A stretch of DNA of 42,562 bases from Christensenellaceae bacterium. GTDB lineage: Bacteria; Bacillota; Clostridia; Christensenellales; Aristaeellaceae. This document shows, piece after piece, positions 17,027-24,327 of the stretch (within the stretch, counting starts at the first letter, position 1; the number at the start of each line of letters is the position of its first letter). The DNA is taken from assembly GCA_020025205.1 (NCBI GenBank), contig JAHHSO010000015.1:1-42562 (forward strand). Direction: 5' to 3'. A model generated the notes under the pieces. It saw only the letters and a program-made list of their open reading frames with translations. It was not told the origin of the DNA and made no database searches. Position numbers and translations under genes: made by a program.

Positions 17027-17069
17027 GGGGGATTGCCTGCATTTTACAAAATGATAGGAGGGATTCCCG

Positions 17070-18431
17070 ATGGAAGAAGAAATCCGCAAAGAGTTTATGG
17101 AACTGCTGAGGCTGTTTGACGAAGGCAAGCTGCAGGAGTTCAAGAAGAAAGCTTCAGAATGTCCGCCTGTTGATATTGCAGAAGGACTGGAGGAAATTGA
17201 GGAAGACGACGGGCGCGTGCTGCGTGTATTTCGCATGCTGCCCAAGGACATGGCATCTGACGTGTTCTCATACATGACCAGCGATCAGCAGCAGCTCATC
17301 GTTGAAAGCGCCACCAACGCGGAAATTCACGACCTGGTGGACGATATGTTCATGGATGATACGATCGACTTCCTGGAAGAAATGCCGGCCAATGTCGTCA
17401 AGAAGGTTTTGCAGAACACCGATGAGGGCACTCGCAAGACCATCAATCAGTTTCTCAATTATCCTGACAACAGCGCCGGCAGCCTGATGACGATTGAATA
17501 TGTCGATTTGCGCGATTATTTCACTGTCCGCAAGGCCATGGACTATATCCGCCGCACAGGCATTGACAAAGAGACGGTCTATACCTGTTACGTGATTGAT
17601 GAACAGCGTCATCTTGTTGGCCAGGTTTCCCTGCGCAAGCTGATTATTGCGCCGGAAAATGCCTGTATCCGAGATATTATGGAGACCAACCCTGTCTTTG
17701 CCCTCACCACGGACGATCAGGAAGAAGTGGCGGACGATTTCCGCCGCTATGACCTCACATCCATTGCTGTGTGCGACAAAGAGGATCGACTGGTCGGCAT
17801 CATCACCATCGACGATATCGTCGATGTCATTCAGGATGAGAATACCGAGGACATCAAGAAGATGGCCGCCATCATTCCCAGTGATGAAGACTATATGAAG
17901 ACGAGCGTCTGGAGCCTTGTTGCGCACCGTCTGCCGTGGCTGATGCTTCTGATGATCTCTGCAACCTTTACATCGACCATCATTACGCATTTTGAAACGT
18001 TGCTTTCCGGTGCAGTGGTATTGACAGCCTTTATTCCGATGCTCATGGACTCTGCCGGCAACTCCGGCAGCCAGACTTCCGTTACCGTTATTCGCAACAT
18101 GGCGCTGGGCGAGGTGGAAACCCGCGACTGGGTGAAGGTTCTATTTAAAGAAGTGCGTGTGGCGCTGGTGTCCGGCATAGCGCTGGCGATCGTCAACTTC
18201 CTGCGCATGGTGATCTTTACCAAGGTGTCAACCATGATCGCCATGACTGTTTCAATTACACTCCTGTGTACTGTGGTGATCGCTATGATCGTAGGCTGCC
18301 TGCTGCCGATAGGGGCCAAGCGGCTTGGATTTGATCCGGCTGTCATGGCCAGCCCGATGATTACGACCATTGTGGACGCCTGCTCGCTGGTGATCTACTT
18401 CATGATAGCCAGCTTCGTGTTGGGACTGTAA
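17070..18431 (+). CDS. mgtE: Magnesium transporter MgtE
   Basis: MgtE is a dimeric Mg2+ channel that closes when cytoplasmic Mg2+ binds its soluble domains. The 453-residue protein shows the helical N domain (to about 130), two CBS domains (about 140-260, with YTCYVIDEQRHLVGQVSLR and IAVCDKEDRLVGIITIDD) and five membrane helices from about 285. The pore signature FIPMLMDSAGNSGSQTS is present. AGGAGG sits 8 bases before the ATG. The gene has its own promoter, a long structured leader and a terminator, so it is a single-gene unit likely controlled by Mg2+. Length is normal for the family. Confidence 0.95.
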   Translation: MEEEIRKEFMELLRLFDEGKLQEFKKKASECPPVDIAEGLEEIEEDDGRVLRVFRMLPKDMASDVFSYMTSDQQQLIVESATNAEIHDLVDDMFMDDTIDFLEEMPANVVKKVLQNTDEGTRKTINQFLNYPDNSAGSLMTIEYVDLRDYFTVRKAMDYIRRTGIDKETVYTCYVIDEQRHLVGQVSLRKLIIAPENACIRDIMETNPVFALTTDDQEEVADDFRRYDLTSIAVCDKEDRLVGIITIDDIVDVIQDENTEDIKKMAAIIPSDEDYMKTSVWSLVAHRLPWLMLLMISATFTSTIITHFETLLSGAVVLTAFIPMLMDSAGNSGSQTSVTVIRNMALGEVETRDWVKVLFKEVRVALVSGIALAIVNFLRMVIFTKVSTMIAMTVSITLLCTVVIAMIVGCLLPIGAKRLGFDPAVMASPMITTIVDACSLVIYFMIASFVLGL

Positions 18432-18440
18432 AAATAAACA

Positions 18441-18474
18441 AGAGCAAGGACTTTCTGGTCGTTGCTCTTTTTTT
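18441..18474 (+). terminator. Intrinsic terminator after mgtE
   Basis: AGAGCAA (18441-18447) pairs with TTGCTCT (18462-18468), with an inner GAC/GTC pairing and a following T-run to 18474. Confidence 0.85.
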
Positions 18475-18495
18475 GATGGAAGAGGAAAGCGGCGT

Positions 18496-18525
18496 AAAAA
18501 AGAGCGCATCCGGCGGGATGCGCTC
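18496..18525 (-). terminator. Intrinsic terminator after feoAB (minus strand)
   Basis: Read on the minus strand, GAGCGCATCC pairs with GGATGCGCTC around CGCC (18502-18525), then TTTTTT (18501-18496). The mgtE and feo units converge here. Confidence 0.88.
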
Positions 18526-18648
18526 CAGAGAGTCCCATTTTCTTCTTGCAGCTGGATATACGGTACGAACAGATTGGAAAGCAGCAGTTTCTTTTCCCTG
18601 CTCGGTCAAACAGACAGAACGATAGCACGATGGGCGAGGTGAAATTCA

Positions 18649-20997
18649 TCACATCGCGCCAAAGAGCAGACCAAGCATGCGGATGGCGAAGGCAGCCACC
18701 CAGGCGATCAGACACTGGAAGACGACGACATTGATCGCCCAGCGGCCGCCAAGTTCGTGCTTGATGGAGGCGATAGCAGCCACACATGGCGTATACAGCA
18801 GGCTGAAGACCAGCAGGGAAGCAGCAGACAGCGGGGACAACACGGCGGTGAGCGCGGCGGTGCTGCCAAAGAGTATGGTCAGAGTGGATACGACGCTTTC
18901 CTTGGCCATGAAACCGGCGATGAGCGCAGTAGAGAAGCGCCAGTCGCCAAAGCCGAGAGGTTTAAAGATCGGGGCAATCACACCGGCAATCATGGCAAGC
19001 AGGCTGTTTTGAGAATTGGTTACGATGTTCAGACGCATATCGAATGTCTGAAGGAACCAGATGACGATTGTAGCCATGAAGATGACGGTGAAGGCACGCT
19101 GGAGAAAGTCTTTTGCCTTCTCCCAGAGCAGGCGGAGCACGTTTTTGACGCCCGGCAGCCGATAGTTTGGCAGTTCCATGACGAATGGAACGGGTTCCCC
19201 CTTAAAGAGCGTGCGGCGCAGCAGGAAGGCTGTGACAATGCTCATGAGAACGCCAAACAGATACAGCAGAATCATGACCAGAGCGGCATGGTCCGGGAAG
19301 AAAACGGCGCAGAAGAAGGCGTAGATGGACAGTTTGGCAGAGCAGCTCATGAACGGTGTCAGAAGCACAGTCATTTTGCGGTCGCGTTCGGAGGGCAGGG
19401 TACGGGTGGCCATGACCCCCGGAACGGTACAGCCAAAGCTAATCAGCATCGGCACAATGCTTCGCCCGGACAGGCCGATTTTGCGCAGCGCCTTGTCCAT
19501 GATGAACGCAACGCGTGCCATGTAGCCGGTGTCTTCAAGAAGGGAAAGGAAGAAGAACAGCGTCACGATGATGGGCAAAAAGCCCAGAACACCGCCTACG
19601 CCGGTGAACACACCGTCGATGACCAGAGAGCGGAGAACAGGATTGACGCCGGAAGAGACGAGCGCCGCATGGGTAAGGCGGGTGACAAAGCCGATGAACG
19701 TGTTCAGCCAACCGGACAGCGTGCCTCCGATGACATGGAAGGTCAGAAAGAACACGAGCGTCATGATGAGGATGAACGTCGGAATAGCGGTGAAACGGCC
19801 GGTGAGCAAACGGTCTATCTTTTCGCTGCGGTCATGTTCTTTGCTTTTACGAGGCTTGACGACGGTTGTATGGCAGAGCTTCTTAATAAAAGAGAAACGC
19901 ATGTCCGCAATGGCGGCGGCCCTGTCCAAACCGCGCTCGATTTCCATCTGCGTGATGATGTGCTCAACCATGTCCTTTTCATTATCGGAAAGTTTCAGCT
20001 GTTCTAGAATCAGTTGATCGCCTTCAATCAGTTTGCTGGCGGCAAAGCGAACGGGAATATCCGCGGCGGCAGCATGATCCTCGATGAGGTGCATAATGCC
20101 GTGGAGGCAGCGGTGTACGGCAGCATCAGAGCCATTGGCATCGCAGAAATCAGGACGGCCGGGGCGCTCCTGATACGCAGCAACGTGCAGCGCATGGTCA
20201 ACCAGTTCATCAATTCCCTCGTCCTTGGCGGCAGAAATCGGGACAACGGGAATGCCTAGCATGGCTTCCATCTCGTTGACGCGGACAGATCCGCCGTTTG
20301 CCTTGACTTCATCCATCATGTTCAGCGCAAGAACCATCGGGATATCCAGTTCCATAAGCTGCATGGTGAGGTAGAGATTACGCTCAATATTGGAAGCGTC
20401 TACGATGTTGATGATGCCCTGCGGCTTATCCTTGAGCAAAAACTCGCGGGTTACGATTTCCTCGCTGGTATACGGGGACATGGAATAAATGCCGGGGAGA
20501 TCGGTGACCAGCGTATTTTTATGCCCGCCGATGATGCCGTCTTTGCGATCAACGGTGACGCCGGGAAAGTTGCCCACGTGCTGATTGGAGCCGGTCAGGT
20601 GATTGAAGAGGGTGGTTTTGCCGCAGTTCTGATTGCCGGCCAGCGCAAATGTCAGCTTTTTATCTGAAGGAAGGGAATGGCCGACGGTTTTGGTGCGATA
20701 GCGGCTGCTCTCGCCCAGACCCGGATGGTCCAGAATGACGTGAACAGGCGCATGATCATAAGACGGTGCCTCAGCGAGGCACTCCACTTCAATTTTTCTG
20801 GCATCGTCCACGCGAAGCGTCAATTCATAGCCATGGATGCGCAGCTGCATGGGATCACCCATGGGGGCAAATTTGATCAGAGTCGTCTTCGCGCCGGGAA
20901 TGACGCCCATGTCCAGAAAGTGCTGACGCAGAGCGCCTTCACCGCCGACAGTCAGGATGACGGCCGACTGGCCGATTGAAAGCTCGTCGAGGGTCAT
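18649..20997 (-). CDS. feoB: FeoA-FeoB fusion, ferrous iron transporter
   Basis: FeoB moves Fe2+ across the membrane and depends on an N-terminal G domain; FeoA is a small SH3-like partner, normally a separate protein. In this 782-residue protein FeoA occupies residues 1-75 (MTLDELSIGQ to KIEVECLA). A 40-residue linker leads to the G domain: G1 GNQNCGKTT (121-129), NFPGVTVD, G3 DLPG (166-169), G4 NMMD (226-229). The membrane part starts near residue 400 and includes the Gate motif region FGCTVPGVMATRTL. G1 carries Cys where Ser is more usual. ATG 20997 follows AGAAGGAA; an in-frame ATG at 21024 has a poorer context. The gene is the only minus-strand gene here, and no FeoC was found. Confidence 0.95.
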   Translation of the reverse strand: MTLDELSIGQSAVILTVGGEGALRQHFLDMGVIPGAKTTLIKFAPMGDPMQLRIHGYELTLRVDDARKIEVECLAEAPSYDHAPVHVILDHPGLGESSRYRTKTVGHSLPSDKKLTFALAGNQNCGKTTLFNHLTGSNQHVGNFPGVTVDRKDGIIGGHKNTLVTDLPGIYSMSPYTSEEIVTREFLLKDKPQGIINIVDASNIERNLYLTMQLMELDIPMVLALNMMDEVKANGGSVRVNEMEAMLGIPVVPISAAKDEGIDELVDHALHVAAYQERPGRPDFCDANGSDAAVHRCLHGIMHLIEDHAAAADIPVRFAASKLIEGDQLILEQLKLSDNEKDMVEHIITQMEIERGLDRAAAIADMRFSFIKKLCHTTVVKPRKSKEHDRSEKIDRLLTGRFTAIPTFILIMTLVFFLTFHVIGGTLSGWLNTFIGFVTRLTHAALVSSGVNPVLRSLVIDGVFTGVGGVLGFLPIIVTLFFFLSLLEDTGYMARVAFIMDKALRKIGLSGRSIVPMLISFGCTVPGVMATRTLPSERDRKMTVLLTPFMSCSAKLSIYAFFCAVFFPDHAALVMILLYLFGVLMSIVTAFLLRRTLFKGEPVPFVMELPNYRLPGVKNVLRLLWEKAKDFLQRAFTVIFMATIVIWFLQTFDMRLNIVTNSQNSLLAMIAGVIAPIFKPLGFGDWRFSTALIAGFMAKESVVSTLTILFGSTAALTAVLSPLSAASLLVFSLLYTPCVAAIASIKHELGGRWAINVVVFQCLIAWVAAFAIRMLGLLFGAM

Positions 20998-21061
20998 AGT
21001 ATTCCTTCTTTCTAAAGGGCACACCAGGCACCCGTTGGATGGATTGTCGCTATAGGGGTTA

Positions 21062-21090
21062 AGTGTAACGCTAATGGATGGGAAAGTAAA
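21062..21090 (-). promoter_or_regulatory. Candidate promoter for feoAB
   Basis: On the minus strand TTTACT (21090-21085) and TACACT (21067-21062) are 17 bases apart, giving a leader of about 58 bases. No clear Fur or DtxR operator was recognised. Confidence 0.5.
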
Positions 21091-21133
21091 GGTTTTCGAG
21101 GCAATATGACAGAAAAATTGTAGTCGCTTCAGT

Positions 21134-21162
21134 TTGACAAACCGGATAGCGGCTGATACAAT
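21134..21162 (+). promoter_or_regulatory. Near-consensus promoter for the second GT-C-like gene
   Basis: TTGACA at 21134-21139 and TACAAT at 21157-21162 have a 17-base spacer. It is divergent to the feo promoter 44 bases away. Confidence 0.82.
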
Positions 21163-21215
21163 AAACCCAATGAAAATGAGGAAAAAACAGATTTGAATTG
21201 ATGGGCGAGGAAAAC

Positions 21216-22808
21216 ATGAAGCGCAATGTGTTGAAAAAAGCAGTGGCAGCAGGGGTGTTTCTTGTGTGCGCGGCTATGACGGGATATTATCTGATTGCTG
21301 GATATGGGGCGTATCTGGATGCGGATATGGCATCGGAATTGTCTTTGGCACAGCATCTTGTGCAGGAAGGCACGCTGATTTCTCCTGCCTGGAGGTATTC
21401 AACGGAAGTGCGCGTCCTGTCCACGCAGCTTGTGTTTGCGCCGCTGATGGCGCTGTTTCCCAATCAATGGAGGCTTGTGCGCACGCTGGGGGATTTGATT
21501 CTGCTGAGCATGATGGCGGCAAGTGCCTATTTTTGCGCCAGATCGCTGGGAGCAAAACGGCGGTATGCGCTGGTTTTTTCGGGGCTGAGCATCAGTGCCT
21601 GTTCGCTGGTGTACAGTCAGATGATTCTGATAGGGGCTTATTATGTGCCCCATGCCATCCTGACCAATCTCTGCGCAGGGCTGGCGGCACGTGCAGTCGG
21701 CACGGAAAAAAGAAGAAGAGGCGTGTATGCTGCGGCTTTTTTGGCGCTTTGTACACTGATGGGCGCATCTTCCATTCGATATGTGTTCTGTGCAGTGCTT
21801 CCGATTGCTGCTGCGGGCATATGGATGTTCCTGTTTCCGGGCGAGCAGAGAGAAAACCTGGCGCGCACAAGGGAGGACAGGCTGCGCGTTGTGGTGACCT
21901 GTTTGGCGGCACTGATGAGTTTTATCGGGTATACAATCGGACAAAAGCTGCTGGGAAGTCATTTCTTATATGATGCGGTGCGCTACGGCGGGAGCCGTCT
22001 GGCGGCGTTTACGGCAAATGATTTGCCTGCGCTGGCACAGGATGCGCTGGGCGGACTGGTTCGGCTGATGGGATATCGGGAGCACAGCATTTTGATTTCC
22101 ATGCACGGTATGGTCAGCGTGGGCGCACTGATGCTGCCCGTGCTGGCGGCGATTCTTGCGGTTCGGGCACTTAGGAAAGATGAAGATGTGCGTTTGGGAG
22201 CGCTGACGCTTTTAATGAGCGCGGCACTGACGGCCGGCACATTCTTACTTGTTGAAGGGCTGTATATTAACCGCTACTGGATTCCGCTGATGACATTGGG
22301 CGCGCCGGTGATGGCGGCCTGCCTGAGCCGGGAGGAAAATCTGCCGCTGCGCAGGGTGTCCGTAGTCTTCTTTACAGGAATGGTGCTTGTGTCGTCAGCC
22401 ATGCAGATTCAAGAGTCGATGGCATCGCCTGAGATTGGAGAGGCACAGAAGCAAAGGGCGGCTTATCTGGAAGAAAACGGCCTTGACTTCGGATATGCGA
22501 CGTTTTGGAATGCAAACGTGACAACGGAGCTGACAGACGGACGGGTGGAAGTTGTGGCCATTACCCTTGGCGAAAACGAGCTGGGGCAGGCGGTGCCTGA
22601 ATTCGGTTCCTGGCTGGAAGCGGAAGAGAACTTGCAGATGAACAGACCGGACGAGCCGATTTTCCTGCTGCTTTCTGCGGATGAATCGGACAGGCTGAGC
22701 GATTTCCTTGCGGCATGCCAAGCAGAGAAAGAGGCTGAACATGGCGGATTGGGCGTATGGCTTGTCAAAACACAGCGTGCATTCTTTGAGGCTATGAACG
22801 CGGTTTGA
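21216..22808 (+). CDS. Polytopic membrane protein, GT-C-like, paralogue B
   Basis: This 530-residue protein shares three motifs and the overall layout with the 653-residue protein at 8746-10707: LDADMASEL (34-42) after the first membrane segment, YSTEVR (61-66), and GYATFWN (about 426-432) at the start of the soluble part. It has about ten hydrophobic segments to residue 400, then a soluble tail of about 130 residues, roughly 110 shorter than paralogue A. It lacks the final beta-rich domain of A. Membrane topology and the first-loop acidic motif suggest a GT-C glycosyltransferase; this is inference. ATG 21216 follows GCGAGGAAAAC; an in-frame ATG at 21201 has no ribosome site at the right distance. 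Confidence 0.7.
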   Translation: MKRNVLKKAVAAGVFLVCAAMTGYYLIAGYGAYLDADMASELSLAQHLVQEGTLISPAWRYSTEVRVLSTQLVFAPLMALFPNQWRLVRTLGDLILLSMMAASAYFCARSLGAKRRYALVFSGLSISACSLVYSQMILIGAYYVPHAILTNLCAGLAARAVGTEKRRRGVYAAAFLALCTLMGASSIRYVFCAVLPIAAAGIWMFLFPGEQRENLARTREDRLRVVVTCLAALMSFIGYTIGQKLLGSHFLYDAVRYGGSRLAAFTANDLPALAQDALGGLVRLMGYREHSILISMHGMVSVGALMLPVLAAILAVRALRKDEDVRLGALTLLMSAALTAGTFLLVEGLYINRYWIPLMTLGAPVMAACLSREENLPLRRVSVVFFTGMVLVSSAMQIQESMASPEIGEAQKQRAAYLEENGLDFGYATFWNANVTTELTDGRVEVVAITLGENELGQAVPEFGSWLEAEENLQMNRPDEPIFLLLSADESDRLSDFLAACQAEKEAEHGGLGVWLVKTQRAFFEAMNAV

Positions 22809-22834
22809 CGGAAGCCTCTGTTCAATGGTATAAT
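22805..22834 (+). promoter_or_regulatory. Promoter for the DUF1836 gene, overlapping the upstream stop
   Basis: TTGACG at 22805-22810 and TATAAT at 22829-22834 are 18 bases apart, and TGG before the -10 makes it an extended element. The -35 box contains the TGA stop of the previous gene. Confidence 0.75.
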
Positions 22835-22859
22835 GACAGCAGAAAAAGGAGTGGGCGTC

Positions 22860-23354
22860 ATGAAAATTGAAAAATTAGGCGTCATCCTGCCGCAATGGGA
22901 GCTGCTGCCGGACATCGGGCTGTATATGGATCAGGTGATTATGCTGATGGAACGAACATTCAGCCCGGCACTGCCTAAAGGCGAGATCACCAAGTCCATG
23001 GTTAACAATTATGTGAAGGTGGGGCTTGTGCCGCGTCCAACCGGCAAAAAGTATGACAGGGAGCATCTGGCTGTGCTTTTAATGATCTGCGTATTGAAGC
23101 AGGCACTGAGCATGGAAAACATTGCGCAGATTCTGAATAGCCTGTGCGCGGATGGGGTGCAGGAAGGATACGATCATTTTCGCCAGACGGCAGAGGCAAT
23201 TGAATCCTCTGCACTGGAGGGCAGTTTGGGCATAGGCAGGGAAAATGTGGAAGAGCAGGCGCTGCGCTCCGGCCTGATGGCGGCGCTGTCCACGGTGCGC
23301 ACAAGCAGACTCCTTGAAGAATTGAGAAACAGGACGCATGAAAAGGGTGTATAG
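22860..23354 (+). CDS. DUF1836 domain protein, probable regulator
   Basis: The 164-residue protein matches the DUF1836 family of Bacillota. Its N-terminal half (PKGEITKSMVNNYVKVGLVPRPTGKKYDREHLAVLLMI) looks like a MerR-type winged helix: helix-turn-helix, then a wing with a Lys-Tyr turn and a following helix. A DNA-binding role is therefore likely but the regulated genes are unknown. AAGGAG lies 9 bases before ATG 22860. An earlier in-frame ATG at 22833 lies in the -10 box and cannot be used from this promoter. It may regulate neighbouring envelope genes, but nothing in the sequence shows this. Confidence 0.8.
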   Translation: MKIEKLGVILPQWELLPDIGLYMDQVIMLMERTFSPALPKGEITKSMVNNYVKVGLVPRPTGKKYDREHLAVLLMICVLKQALSMENIAQILNSLCADGVQEGYDHFRQTAEAIESSALEGSLGIGRENVEEQALRSGLMAALSTVRTSRLLEELRNRTHEKGV

Positions 23355-23447
23355 ACTCATATCCTGATAGGGACAGGCGTGCAGAAGCAGAGGCAGCCTG
23401 TTCAGGAGGAAAAATCAGAGCTTTTGATTCGGATTTGATGAAAAACC
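23355..23447 (+). other. Short intergenic region with a small stem
   Basis: ACAGGC and GCCTGT could pair across about 17 bases, but no T-run follows, so a terminator cannot be supported. Nothing else was recognised before the next promoter. Confidence 0.4.
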
Positions 23448-23476
23448 TTGAAACAACGTATGATCTGGTTTATACT
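23448..23476 (+). promoter_or_regulatory. Promoter for the zinc-ribbon/peptidoglycan-binding protein
   Basis: TTGAAA at 23448-23453 and TATACT at 23471-23476 are 17 bases apart. The start would be near 23483, 30 bases before the ATG. Confidence 0.75.
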
Positions 23477-23512
23477 ACACAGGAACGCACTATGATTAAA
23501 GGAGGGCTGAAC

Positions 23513-24241
23513 ATGTTTTGTCCCCATTGCCATAATAAAATCCCGGATGGATCGAACATTTGCCCGCTGTGCTATGCCAATCTGGCTGGCGTAAGGCAGC
23601 AGGCAGAACCGCAGGGGGAGCGCCCGGAACCGGCACCGCGCCCCGCAAGAAAGTCTGCCAAGCCGGCCTATACAAAAGGCAGCCGAGGCGGAAAGAAAAA
23701 GAATGCGGACAAAACGCCCATGATTGTGGCGTTTGGCCTGATTTTGATTCTGGTCATCATCATTGCGATGATTATCCGCTCCATGTTCAGCGCGAACGTG
23801 AAGCCTGTAACGGAGGAGACTCCTGTGCCTCCGCAGGCGCAGAATCAGAATGTGCCGGACGGGAACTTTATCGTATTTGGTGCAACCCCCACACCCATGG
23901 CGGCGCCAACGCCTACGCCCAATCTTGAAATTACGCCGTCCCCATCGCCTGTGCAGTCCAAGCCTGTTTCATACAGGACGCTTCACAAGGGCGACCAAGG
24001 CCCCGAGGTTGTGATGCTTCAGCAGGCACTGACGGAGCTGGGATATTTAAGCGGCGCTGCCGATGGCAACTTTGGAACCGGCACGGAGAATGCCGTAAAG
24101 AAGTTCCAGAAGGACAATGGACTGGCAGAGGATGGCATACCTGGCGCCCAGACGCTTGAAAAGCTGTATCAAAACACCTCAGTCACACCTATGCCGGATG
24201 TGACCGCAGGTCCGGGGGATATTATGGATCTGCCGGGCTGA
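23513..24241 (+). CDS. Membrane protein: zinc ribbon, one TM helix, peptidoglycan-binding domain
   Basis: The 242-residue protein begins with a zinc ribbon (Cys3, Cys6, Cys17, Cys20) in the cytoplasm, then a basic linker to residue 67. A single membrane helix spans about 68-89. Outside is a TP-rich linker (TPTPMAAPTPTP) and a PG_binding_1 domain (about 157-220: LHKGDQGPEVVMLQQAL, DGNFGTGTENAVKKFQ). The ends thus face both sides of the membrane: a cytoplasmic metal site and an external wall-binding module. AAAGGAGGG precedes ATG 23513, and the upstream in-frame ATG at 23435 lies before the promoter. It neighbours an L,D-transpeptidase, which supports a wall role. The function of the zinc ribbon is unknown. 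Confidence 0.82.
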   Translation: MFCPHCHNKIPDGSNICPLCYANLAGVRQQAEPQGERPEPAPRPARKSAKPAYTKGSRGGKKKNADKTPMIVAFGLILILVIIIAMIIRSMFSANVKPVTEETPVPPQAQNQNVPDGNFIVFGATPTPMAAPTPTPNLEITPSPSPVQSKPVSYRTLHKGDQGPEVVMLQQALTELGYLSGAADGNFGTGTENAVKKFQKDNGLAEDGIPGAQTLEKLYQNTSVTPMPDVTAGPGDIMDLPG

Positions 24242-24258
24242 TCGAAGTGCATGAAAGA

Positions 24259-24293
24259 GGCTGTAAGGTGAAAAACTTTACAGCCCCTTTTTT
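24259..24293 (+). terminator. Intrinsic terminator before the L,D-transpeptidase gene
   Basis: GGCTGTAA (24259-24266) pairs with TTACAGCC (24278-24285), followed by CCTTTTTT to 24293. No clear promoter was found between it and the next ATG, so some read-through may be needed. Confidence 0.8.
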
Positions 24294-24327
24294 CCATTCT
24301 GAACCATGTTGAACGGAGACATTGATA

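Larger units (their letters stand above)
16844..17069 (+). promoter_or_regulatory. Structured mgtE leader, candidate translation-coupled attenuator
   Basis: The leader opens with GGCCTT/AAGGCC (16844-16849 with 16863-16868). It then holds a 26-codon uORF at 16901-16981. Over that ORF lie TCGGG/CCCGA (16925-16929 with 16935-16939) and two competing hairpins. Hairpin A pairs 16938-16946 with 16966-16974 plus GGCGC/GCGCC (16948-16952 with 16958-16962). Hairpin B pairs CGCAGAG (16950-16956) with CTCTGCG (16972-16978). A and B share bases, so only one can form. A terminator candidate follows the uORF. The pieces of a known M-box magnesium riboswitch were not seen. The regulatory interpretation is inference; the pairings are directly visible. 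Confidence 0.6.

Noticed and set aside
18400..18609. Small minus-strand ORF downstream of feoAB as a FeoB-associated Cys-rich protein
   Set aside because: The frame runs through the feo terminator, starts without a ribosome site and lacks the Cys-rich, single-helix pattern of that family.
21055..21075. Possible Fur or DtxR-type operator at the feo promoter
   Set aside because: A loose inverted repeat (TTAAGTGTAACGCTAA) overlaps the -10 region but only 8 of 16 positions match its own reverse complement, which is about what chance gives.
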